From the NCBI GenBank assembly GCA_937902605.1, contig CALFNC010000519.1, forward strand, positions 1-7,546: DNA of 7,546 nt, in the 5' to 3' direction. A program made the translations under genes and the position numbers. The stretch is from an uncultured Acidobacteriota bacterium (GTDB lineage Bacteria; Acidobacteriota; Thermoanaerobaculia; UBA5066). The number at the start of each line of letters is the position of its first letter. Within the stretch, counting starts at the first letter, position 1. The notes beneath the pieces are model-generated. The model was not told the origin of the DNA. It searched no databases and was given only the letters and a program-made list of their open reading frames with translations. Positions 1 through 4,581 of the stretch are shown here, in pieces.

Positions 1-223
1 GTCGGTCGAAGCGGTCGAACGGGGCGGCGTCTGGAAAACGGCGATCACCTTTCCCGATGGACGGCAGGAGCTTCTCTGGGACGACCTTCATCAGCGCCTC
101 GCCCAGGTCGCGGGTTGGGACGCGCTCCCCTCGCCGCCCGACTCGTGGAGCCGGACCGGCTCGGGCTGGAAGGCCGTCGGCCGGGGCCGCGGACATCGCG
201 TCGGCTACTGCTTGGGAGACTGA
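1..223 (+). CDS. C-terminal fragment of a probable SpoIID/LytB-domain protein (5' partial)
   Basis: An open frame enters from the left edge (first full codon at base 2) and stops with TGA at 221-223, giving 73 residues without a start. The third positions are G/C rich, as in the other genes here. The end, GRGRGHRVGYCLGD, resembles the conserved SpoIID/LytB signature (roughly GRGxGHGVGxCQ-G), and the preceding LPSPPDSW and GSGW stretches fit the usual run-up to it. SpoIID-type proteins are peptidoglycan-acting enzymes (denuding glycan lytic transglycosylases in the sporulation members) acting outside the membrane. Family members usually continue past this motif with another helix and a Tyr/Pro-rich end, whereas this one stops almost at once, so it may be a short variant or the match may be superficial. 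It converges on lexA. Coding status is fairly sure, family moderately so. Confidence 0.55.
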   Translation, partial: SVEAVERGGVWKTAITFPDGRQELLWDDLHQRLAQVAGWDALPSPPDSWSRTGSGWKAVGRGRGHRVGYCLGD

Positions 224-248
224 GAGGGCATAAACGGCCTCCCGAGCC

Positions 249-305
249 ACAGGGAATAAAGCCTCTTGGCCGCTGCTGCCGATGGGTCGGCCCGGGTTCC
301 CCTGT
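249..305. repeat. Nested inverted repeat between two convergent genes
   Basis: ACAGGG (249-254) pairs with CCCTGT (300-305), extended by AA/TT around one bulged C. A second pair, GGCCG (268-272) with CGGCC (288-292), is nested inside. It fills the 87-bp gap between the SpoIID-like stop and the lexA stop, the position of a two-way terminator. Neither side is followed by a clear T run, so termination is only a guess. Confidence 0.3.
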
Positions 306-310
306 ACCCT

Positions 311-922
311 TCAATACCGCCGCATGAGGCCGACCACTACGCCCTGGATCCTCACGCTCGATTCGTCTACGAGAAGAGGCTGAAGCCGCTCATTGGCCGG
401 CTGGAGCCGGATGATCCCTGCGGGCTCTCGGAAGAACCGTTTAAGCGTGGTCTCCCCGGACACTAGCGCGGCGACCATCTCCCCGTTCACCGCGGACTCC
501 CGCCGCTGGACGACCACGAGATCGCCATCGTGGATTCCGTCCTCGATCATCGAGTCTCCCCGGACGCGAAGGACGAAGTGGTCCCCCCGGCGGATCAAGC
601 TCTCCGGGACCGACACGGTCTCGTCCCCCGGCAACGACTCGATCGGGCTTCCCGCAGCGATCCGCCCGAGCAGCGGAAGCTCCACCGCCCGCGCGACTGC
701 GCGCTCCGCCGGAATCAGGAGGGAGCGCCTCTTATTCCAGTCGCGCACCAGGGCCCCTTTGTCGAGGAGAAGGCGGATGTGCTTCTGGAGCGTGCCAAAC
801 GAGGAGAATCCGAATCGCTCGCAGATCTCGCGCTGGGTGGGTGAAATCCCCTTTCGCGCCCGGTAATCGCGGACGAAGTCGACGATCTCCTTTTGCCGTT
901 CGGTCAGCGCGATCTCTGCCAT
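311..922 (-). CDS. lexA: LexA repressor (SOS response), S24 self-cleaving protease
   Basis: This 203-residue protein is full length for LexA (about 200). Residues 1-70 form the winged-helix DNA-binding domain: ALTERQKEIVDF at the start, a recognition region at about 28-50 (PTQREICERFGF, then GTLQKHI), and a WNKRRS wing at 62-67. The cleavage site is Ala90-Gly91 in the context GRIAAGSP. The catalytic dyad is Ser124 (RGDSMIEDGI) and Lys161 (TTLKRF). LexA represses SOS genes until RecA-ssDNA filaments stimulate self-cleavage, so all parts needed for a working repressor are visible. The ATG at 922 is preceded by a GAAGGA Shine-Dalgarno-like run at short spacing. It is a single gene with its own promoter and a likely autoregulatory operator, divergent from the sigma-factor gene. 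Identification is secure. Confidence 0.97.
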   Translation of the reverse strand: MAEIALTERQKEIVDFVRDYRARKGISPTQREICERFGFSSFGTLQKHIRLLLDKGALVRDWNKRRSLLIPAERAVARAVELPLLGRIAAGSPIESLPGDETVSVPESLIRRGDHFVLRVRGDSMIEDGIHDGDLVVVQRRESAVNGEMVAALVSGETTLKRFFREPAGIIRLQPANERLQPLLVDESSVRIQGVVVGLMRRY

Positions 923-935
923 AATTCCTTCGGAG

Positions 936-978
936 ATTCGGCTATTCGTCCTTATTTCATTCGGATTCCATGCCGAAT
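936..978. promoter_or_regulatory. Candidate LexA operator region (CCGAAT repeats)
   Basis: ATTCGG (959-964) and CCGAAT (973-978) form an inverted repeat with an 8-bp spacer that begins at the predicted lexA start site. A further ATTCGG lies at 936-941 and a near copy, ATTCGT, at 944-949. LexA usually controls its own gene through a palindrome near the start, so this is the best candidate here. It matches neither the E. coli CTG-N10-CAG box nor the Bacillus GAAC-N4-GTTC box. The assignment is inferred from position and symmetry only. Confidence 0.45.
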
Positions 979-984
979 ATGGCG

Positions 985-1013
985 ATTATAGGCGTAAGTG
1001 AACCGCAAGTAAA
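985..1013 (-). promoter_or_regulatory. lexA promoter
   Basis: Read on the minus strand: a -35 box TTTACT (1013-1008), a 17-bp spacer and a perfect -10 box TATAAT (990-985). The predicted start is near 978, giving a leader of about 56 nt to the lexA ATG. It is the best sigma-70 type promoter in the window by -10 match. Confidence 0.7.
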
Positions 1014-1047
1014 GTACATTGTGAAGGTGACCGGAGGTGGCGACGGC

Positions 1048-1076
1048 TTGACGCAGCCGATCTGCCGTCTTATCTA
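1048..1076 (+). promoter_or_regulatory. Promoter of the sigma/anti-sigma operon
   Basis: A -35 box TTGACG (1048-1053), 17 bp, and a -10 box TATCTA (1071-1076). The predicted start falls at about 1083, only 3-4 nt before the ATG at 1087. The in-frame TAG at 1075-1077 excludes an upstream start beyond it, so the message would be nearly leaderless. Confidence 0.5.
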
Positions 1077-1086
1077 GGTCAGGACG

Positions 1087-1653
1087 ATGCCACCTCCCCC
1101 GCAGCAAGACGCCGCCGAGATCGACCTGGGGAAAATCCCCGAGAAGCTGAGGCGTTTCTTCCTCTCGCGAGGTGTCCGGACGGAAGACGAGGCACGAGAC
1201 ATGGCCCAGGAGACGGTCCTGCGGGTCCTCCAGCGGATGAGCCGCGGGGAACTCCTCCAGTCGACCGAGGCTTTCGCCCTCGGCGTCGCCAAAAACGTCT
1301 TCTTCGAATACTGCCGCCGAGTCGTCAAGGGCAACGCACAGGACGGGATCTCCGGCGCCATCGAGATTCCTTCTGACGACGACCCGCTCGCCGACGCGCT
1401 CGCCAACAGCCGGCGGCTCCTGGTGCAGAAGGCCCTCGGGCTTCTCCCCGACCGGATGAGGAGCCTCCTCGTCAAGAGGTTTGTCGAGGAAGTCCCGTCG
1501 CGCACAATCGCGCGGCAAGAGGGGATCTCCACCGACGCCATCGACATGCGTGTCTACCGCGCCAAGCGAGAGCTGAAGAAACGACTGGAAGATTCCCGGC
1601 GCGGTCCTTCCTCTCCGTCCCCCGTGGCACCGAAAGCTCGGGAGGACGAGTGA
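1087..1653 (+). CDS. ECF-like RNA polymerase sigma factor (sigma-70 family)
   Basis: The protein has 188 residues, the usual ECF size. Region 2 spans about 17-80, with DEARDMAQETVLRVLQR (34-50) matching the core-binding helix and TEAFALGVAKNVFFEYCRR (60-78) the -10 recognition part. Region 4 spans about 109-167, with the helix-turn-helix at 138-160 (TIARQEGIS then MRVYRAKREL). A charged Ser/Pro-rich tail follows. Such proteins direct RNA polymerase to a dedicated promoter set. ATG 1087 is the first possible start because TAG lies in frame at 1075-1077, and the next Met (42) would cut region 2. Only a weak AGGA lies at 1081-1084, too close to act as a normal Shine-Dalgarno. The gene overlaps the next one by 4 bp, the usual layout for a sigma factor and its regulator. 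The target promoters are not known. Confidence 0.88.
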   Translation: MPPPPQQDAAEIDLGKIPEKLRRFFLSRGVRTEDEARDMAQETVLRVLQRMSRGELLQSTEAFALGVAKNVFFEYCRRVVKGNAQDGISGAIEIPSDDDPLADALANSRRLLVQKALGLLPDRMRSLLVKRFVEEVPSRTIARQEGISTDAIDMRVYRAKRELKKRLEDSRRGPSSPSPVAPKAREDE

Positions 1654-2519
1654 GCGCGACGCCGAGGAGTCCGGGACCGGAAGAAATCCGCGATTACCTC
1701 CTCCGCCGCCTGACGGACACGGCTCGGACGCGATTCGAGGAGGCGTACTTCGCCGACGATGGGCTGTTCGACCGGATCGAGTCGGAAGAGGATCGCCTCG
1801 TCTCCGACTACGTCCTCGGGCACCTGAGCAAGAGCGACAAGTTCCGCTTCGAGGAATCGCTGCTCCGGACCCCCTATTACCAGGAGCGAGTCGACACCAC
1901 TAGCCGCCTCCATCGGCGACTGGTCCGCGTTCCGGGCGTTCTCCCGTCGAGGCGAGAGCCCCGGGCCCACCGTGCCGGTCCGCCCCGGCCCAGAAGGATC
2001 GCCGACCTGCCCCTGTTCCCGCCGGGCACCGGAAAGGCGGTCGCCATCGTCGTCCTCGGCGTCCTGCTGGTCGCCGCCATCTTGTCGGCGGTCCAGCTGA
2101 AACGTGACGTGGAGGCCCTCAAGACCGCCCGCGGGCCGCAGAACCTGGCCTCGCCCGTCACGACCGCGACGGAGGGGCCGCCGACCACCCGGGTGCTCGT
2201 CCTCTCGATCCCCGCCGAGACGGGTCCCCCGGTGATCCACCTGGAGGCGATCCCGCTCGGCTCCCTGCTGGTCGTCCCGCGAACCTCTCTGCCCGCGGGA
2301 AAGATGATGATTCGCCTTTCGCTCGTCGACCAGCAAGGGGAGACCGTGTGGGCGAGCGGACTCTTGAAGGCGCCGCAGACGGCGGCTGACGGGGATCTCC
2401 CTGTGCCACTTCCGGCCGGCCTGCCGCCAAGAGGGATCTCGTTCCTTGAGGTCGGCGTGGGTGGCTCGAGGTGGCTCGTGACCGTCCTGGAAACGTCATC
2501 GTCCGCCCGGGCCCATTGA
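1650..2519 (+). CDS. Putative membrane-anchored anti-sigma-factor-like protein
   Basis: A 289-residue protein starting at GTG 1650. The GTGA overlap with the sigma-factor stop and the GGGAGG at 1640-1645 support this start and suggest translational coupling. Residues 12-81 are a helical, acidic cytoplasmic domain. A basic Arg/Pro linker (about 93-116) leads to one membrane span at 130-150 (AVAIVVLGVLLVAAILSAV), then an outer domain of about 140 residues that looks beta-rich (repeated short hydrophobic strands). The layout of N-in domain, single span and outer sensor-like domain, together with position, points to an anti-sigma factor. The zinc-binding HxxxCxxC of ZAS anti-sigma factors is absent, and the N-terminal domain has no Cys. 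Two copies of a Y-x4-L-x7-FEE motif sit 38 residues apart. What the outer part senses cannot be read from the sequence. Confidence 0.75.
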   Translation: MSATPRSPGPEEIRDYLLRRLTDTARTRFEEAYFADDGLFDRIESEEDRLVSDYVLGHLSKSDKFRFEESLLRTPYYQERVDTTSRLHRRLVRVPGVLPSRREPRAHRAGPPRPRRIADLPLFPPGTGKAVAIVVLGVLLVAAILSAVQLKRDVEALKTARGPQNLASPVTTATEGPPTTRVLVLSIPAETGPPVIHLEAIPLGSLLVVPRTSLPAGKMMIRLSLVDQQGETVWASGLLKAPQTAADGDLPVPLPAGLPPRGISFLEVGVGGSRWLVTVLETSSSARAH

Positions 2520-2547
2520 TTCCTGGCGGCAGGGTCCGCGGGCACGA

Positions 2548-2588
2548 CCGCCGCCGGGGTCCCTCGTACTCGGCGGCGGCTTCTTTTT
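2548..2588 (+). terminator. Intrinsic terminator of the sigma/anti-sigma operon
   Basis: A perfect 9-bp G+C stem, CCGCCGCCG (2548-2556) with CGGCGGCGG (2571-2579), a 14-nt loop, then CTTCTTTTT to 2588. It lies 28 bp after the anti-sigma-like stop codon. Confidence 0.85.
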
Positions 2589-2599
2589 CGGCGCACAAA

Positions 2600-2626
2600 T
2601 GAAAGAGCCCGCCATCTCCGGCGGGC
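2600..2626 (-). terminator. Intrinsic terminator of the tRNA-Pro gene
   Basis: Read on the minus strand: stem GCCCGCC/GGCGGGC (2626-2620 with 2613-2607), a 6-nt loop, then the T-rich tail TCTTTCAT. It lies about 50 bp beyond the tRNA 3' end, and its stem is tail-to-tail with the operon terminator ending at 2588. Confidence 0.7.
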
Positions 2627-2677
2627 GCGTCGTCACATGGAATTGAGATCTGTATTTGGACCTAGATGAGAGTCAAA

Positions 2678-2754
<77 letters not shown>

Positions 2755-2773
2755 ACCCCAGGCGCGAGGCGCG

Positions 2774-2802
2774 ACTCTAGCATCTCGGCGTCATTCTTCC
2801 AA
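2774..2802 (-). promoter_or_regulatory. Probable promoter of tRNA-Pro
   Basis: On the minus strand, -35 TTGGAA (2802-2797), a 17-bp spacer and -10 TAGAGT (2779-2774), each 4 of 6 to consensus. The start would be about 2767, some 13 nt before the tRNA. The stretch after the -10 is almost all G/C (CGCGCCTCGCGCC), as in stringently controlled stable-RNA promoters. Confidence 0.5.
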
Positions 2803-2868
2803 CCATTCTAGCGATCGCTCCGCTGGCCCAGGCGTACGACTTCGAACCGGGGGCTCCGCCATGTGGAC

Positions 2869-2896
2869 TTGACAGCGGACGATCTTCCCGTATCCT
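2869..2896 (+). promoter_or_regulatory. Promoter of the Thr-rich lipoprotein gene
   Basis: A consensus -35 TTGACA (2869-2874), a 16-bp spacer and -10 TATCCT (2891-2896). The start would be 2902-2903, giving a leader of about 120 nt. The leader holds a weak hairpin (TCGGG 2909-2913 with CCCGA 2927-2931), the 10-bp palindrome GGTCGCGACC (2958-2967) and a doubled GCTAAT (2980-2985, 2989-2994). No known riboswitch fold is recognised. Confidence 0.7.
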
Positions 2897-2901
2897 TTTA
2901 C

Positions 2902-3027
2902 ATGAAGCTCGGGGCAGGTGGACCAGCCCGAAGTGATCGTTTGCCAAATGTGGGCGCGGTCGCGACCCAGAAGAACCTCGCTAATGAAGCTAATCGAAGG
3001 CCAAGGAACATAAGGAGATACAGATGA
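2902..3027 (+). CDS. Possible leaderless leader-peptide ORF (41 aa), doubtful
   Basis: An ATG at 2902 sits on the predicted transcription start and opens a 41-codon frame. Its TGA stop (3025-3027) overlaps the ATG (3024) of the lipoprotein gene in an ATGA junction. The product is basic, beginning MKLGAGGPAR and ending with an Arg-rich tail. Against coding: about half of its third positions are G/C, far below the neighbouring genes, and it uses AGG, AGA and ATA near the end. The lipoprotein gene also has its own strong Shine-Dalgarno. It could be a regulatory leader ORF or simply chance. No family is recognised. Confidence 0.22.
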   Translation: MKLGAGGPARSDRLPNVGAVATQKNLANEANRRPRNIRRYR

Positions 3028-3275
3028 AGAAGTCCGTTTCGATCCTCGCTCTCGGCGTTCTCTCCCTCGGCATGGTTGCCACCGTCGCCTGCGGCGGCGA
3101 GCAGAAGAAGGAAGCTCCTCCGGCCGAGGCCCCCAAGGTTGTCGAGGAGAAGTCCACCACCACCACGACCTTCCCGGCCACGCCGTCGACCACTTTCCCG
3201 GCCACTCCGGAAACGGCCACCCCGGCCACGACGACGTCTACCACGACTACCACGACTACTCCGGAAAAGAAGTAG
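3024..3275 (+). CDS. Small Thr/Pro-rich lipoprotein
   Basis: An 83-residue protein with a clear lipoprotein signal: MKK start, a hydrophobic stretch at about 5-21 and a TVAC lipobox, placing the acylated Cys at 23 followed by Gly-Gly. The mature part is about 60 residues: a charged Lys/Glu/Ala/Pro stretch (26-43), then low-complexity Thr/Pro sequence with two copies of TTFPATP (48-54, 56-62), a TATPATTTS segment and a run of seven Thr before PEKK. Such a chain should be extended and disordered, tethered to a membrane, perhaps as a spacer or a glycosylated or wall-associated tail. The ATG at 3024 has AAGGAG at 3012-3017 with ideal spacing. A strong promoter and a tight terminator frame it as a single-gene unit, suggesting high expression. 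No family is recognised beyond lipoprotein. Confidence 0.82.
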   Translation: MKKSVSILALGVLSLGMVATVACGGEQKKEAPPAEAPKVVEEKSTTTTTFPATPSTTFPATPETATPATTTSTTTTTTTPEKK

Positions 3276-3301
3276 CCTCGTCGTTTCATGACCACGAGAG
3301 G

Positions 3302-3330
3302 CGCCCCGGTCTCCGGGGCGTCTTTCTTTT
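3302..3330 (+). terminator. Intrinsic terminator of the lipoprotein gene
   Basis: An 8-bp stem, CGCCCCGG (3302-3309) with CCGGGGCG (3313-3320), a tight loop, then TCTTTCTTTT to 3330. It lies 26 bp after the stop codon. Confidence 0.9.
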
Positions 3331-3342
3331 CTCGACTTCGCC

Positions 3343-3360
3343 CGAGCATTCGAACGCTCG
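3343..3360. promoter_or_regulatory. 18-bp near-palindrome just before the HAD gene
   Basis: CGAGCATTCGAACGCTCG is symmetric at 8 of 9 base pairs around a central TTCGAA and ends 3 bp before the ATG at 3364. It could be a repressor operator, or an RNA hairpin at the ribosome-binding region. No Shine-Dalgarno and no convincing promoter are visible in 3331-3363. Confidence 0.4.
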
Positions 3361-3363
3361 ATC

Positions 3364-4005
3364 ATGCCTAATGCGTTGCTGATCGACCTTGGGAACGTCC
3401 TCGTCCAGTTCGACCACGGCCGCACCCTCCGAACGATTGCGTCAGCCGCCGGTGTGGCTGACCCCGAGTCCCTTCGCGCCGCTGTCTTCGGCCGGAACGA
3501 ACGTGAGTTCGACATGGGACGTCTTGACGCCCCCTCGTTCTTCCGGGCGGTGGAGAGAGACGCCGGCCTCCCACCTCTCCCGGACGAGATCTGGGGCCCC
3601 GCCTGGCGGGACATCTTCGAGCCCATCCCCGAAGCGCTAGCGCTCCTGGCGGAGCTCCGACCCGATGTCCGGACGTGCCTCGTGTCGAACACGAACCAGC
3701 TTCATTGGGAAGGGGTCCGGGCCGTCTGCAACGTCGCGTCGCGGGTGGACGCGCTCGCCCTCTCTTTCGAGGTCGGCCTCGTAAAGCCCGACCCCGCGCT
3801 CTTCCGGTATGCGCTGAATCTCGTCGGCGCCGCTCCCGGCCAGGCGCTCTTCGTGGACGACCGACCCGACTATGTGGAGGCCGCCCAGGCGCTCGGGATC
3901 GACGGCCTGGCGGTCACGAGTCCGGCAGTCCTGGAGGAGGGGCTGCGGCTTCGCGGGCTCCTTCGCGATTTCCACAGTCCGCAGTCTGGGGTCCGGACGT
4001 ATTAA
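3364..4005 (+). CDS. HAD-superfamily hydrolase, YihX-like (HAD-IA) phosphatase
   Basis: A 213-residue protein with all four HAD motifs. Motif I is LIDLGNVLVQFD with the nucleophile Asp8, motif II is LVSNTNQLH with Ser108, motif III is GLVKPDP with Lys141, and motif IV is FVDDRPD with Asp165/Asp166. A helical cap lies between about 18 and 90. The DLGNV, SNTN-LH and KP signatures match the group containing E. coli YihX, a sugar-phosphate (glucose-1-phosphate) phosphatase. As in that group, the usual second Asp of DxD is Gly10. The substrate here is not shown by sequence. The ATG gives the normal short N-terminus before motif I, though no Shine-Dalgarno is seen. It follows a terminator, so it needs its own promoter, and it lies 37 bp before the thioredoxin-like gene, probably co-transcribed. 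Confidence 0.87.
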   Translation: MPNALLIDLGNVLVQFDHGRTLRTIASAAGVADPESLRAAVFGRNEREFDMGRLDAPSFFRAVERDAGLPPLPDEIWGPAWRDIFEPIPEALALLAELRPDVRTCLVSNTNQLHWEGVRAVCNVASRVDALALSFEVGLVKPDPALFRYALNLVGAAPGQALFVDDRPDYVEAAQALGIDGLAVTSPAVLEEGLRLRGLLRDFHSPQSGVRTY

Positions 4006-4022
4006 CGTCGGCCCCGCGAAGA

Positions 4023-4032
4023 CCTCCGGAGG
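4023..4032 (+). promoter_or_regulatory. Ribosome-binding site within a palindrome
   Basis: The GGAGG Shine-Dalgarno (4028-4032) for the thioredoxin-like gene is the right half of the perfect palindrome CCTCCGGAGG. It lies 10 nt before the ATG at 4043 and fixes this start over in-frame upstream ones lying inside the HAD gene. Confidence 0.55.
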
Positions 4033-4042
4033 AAACCACTCC

Positions 4043-4543
4043 ATGAGAAGACCCCGCCCCTCGGCTTCCATCGTTGTCGCCGTCGCCGTCGCCGTCCTTT
4101 CGGCCGCCGCCCTAGAGGCATGCCACAAACAAAGCTCTGGCACGGCCGACTTCGAGGCGAAGCCGTCTGCCGGATCCCCGAAAGCTACGTCCAGGGGAAT
4201 CACCTTCGCGTCTCTCTCGTACGACGAGGCCCTCTCGAAGGCGTATGCCGAGCAGAAGCTCGTGATGGTTGACCTCTACACCGACTGGTGCGGCTGGTGC
4301 AAGAAGATGGATCGGGAGACCTTCTCCGACCCGCGAGTCGGTCAGGCGACGCGGGGAATGGTCCCGATCCGGGTCAATGCCGAGAAGGGCGGCCAGGACG
4401 TGGCGAGGAGGTACCGCGTGGACGGGTTTCCGGTCGTCATCTTCCTCGACGGCAAGGGCCGGGAGGTTCAGCGGATCAGAGGGTTCGTCGACGCGGAGGA
4501 GATGCTGAGGGTTGTCGAGAGCCTCCCTCGCGTCCCAGCCTGA
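4043..4543 (+). CDS. Thioredoxin-fold lipoprotein (CGWC active site)
   Basis: A 166-residue protein. Residues 1-27 are a lipoprotein signal: basic MRRPRP, hydrophobic 10-24 and a LEAC lipobox with Cys27. A polar linker (28-52) leads to a thioredoxin domain (about 54-163). This has the redox pair Cys83/Cys86 in YTDWCGWCKKMD, the FSDPRV helix after it, and the cis-proline Pro130 in VDGFPVVIFLDGKG. The motif layout fits the thioredoxin_7/DsbD C-terminal-like group, suggesting a thiol reductase or disulfide carrier tethered outside the cytoplasmic membrane. Its redox partner is not in the window. The reading frame stays open upstream to 3872, but that part overlaps the HAD gene in another frame. 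ATG 4043 is chosen for its Shine-Dalgarno and the intact signal peptide. Confidence 0.88.
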   Translation: MRRPRPSASIVVAVAVAVLSAAALEACHKQSSGTADFEAKPSAGSPKATSRGITFASLSYDEALSKAYAEQKLVMVDLYTDWCGWCKKMDRETFSDPRVGQATRGMVPIRVNAEKGGQDVARRYRVDGFPVVIFLDGKGREVQRIRGFVDAEEMLRVVESLPRVPA

Positions 4544-4549
4544 CGCGTC

Positions 4550-4581
4550 GGCACAGGACTCTCCCTCACTCCCCTGTCGCC
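4550..4581. repeat. Weak inverted repeat between convergent genes
   Basis: GGCACAGG (4550-4557) pairs with CCTGT-C-GCC (4573-4581) with one bulged base and a 15-nt loop. It spans the 22-bp gap between the thioredoxin-like gene and the end of the glycosyltransferase operon. It could help end transcription from either side, but no T run is present. Confidence 0.28.

Noticed and set aside
952..1547. Two long minus-strand ORFs (188 and 157 codons) opposite the sigma-factor gene
   Set aside because: The plus strand carries a clear sigma factor with both conserved regions. The longer minus-strand ORF would also run through the lexA promoter.
1554..2336. A 260-codon minus-strand ORF opposite the sigma/anti-sigma genes
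   Set aside because: It is low-complexity Arg/Gly/Asp-rich sequence with no domain, and its existence follows from the GC bias of the real genes on the other strand.
3153..3262. The repetitive ACC/ACG-rich stretch as a possible CRISPR or tandem-repeat array
   Set aside because: The repeats are short, imperfect and in frame, explained by the Thr/Pro-rich protein. There are no unique spacers.
2898..3692. A 264-codon minus-strand ORF across the lipoprotein gene and the HAD start
   Set aside because: It runs through a promoter leader, a terminator and two supported genes on the other strand, and its product is Arg/Gly/Ser-rich low-complexity sequence.
3872..4042. Upstream in-frame extension of the thioredoxin-like protein
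   Set aside because: It overlaps the HAD gene in another frame and would bury the lipoprotein signal peptide. The Shine-Dalgarno at 4028-4032 supports ATG 4043.
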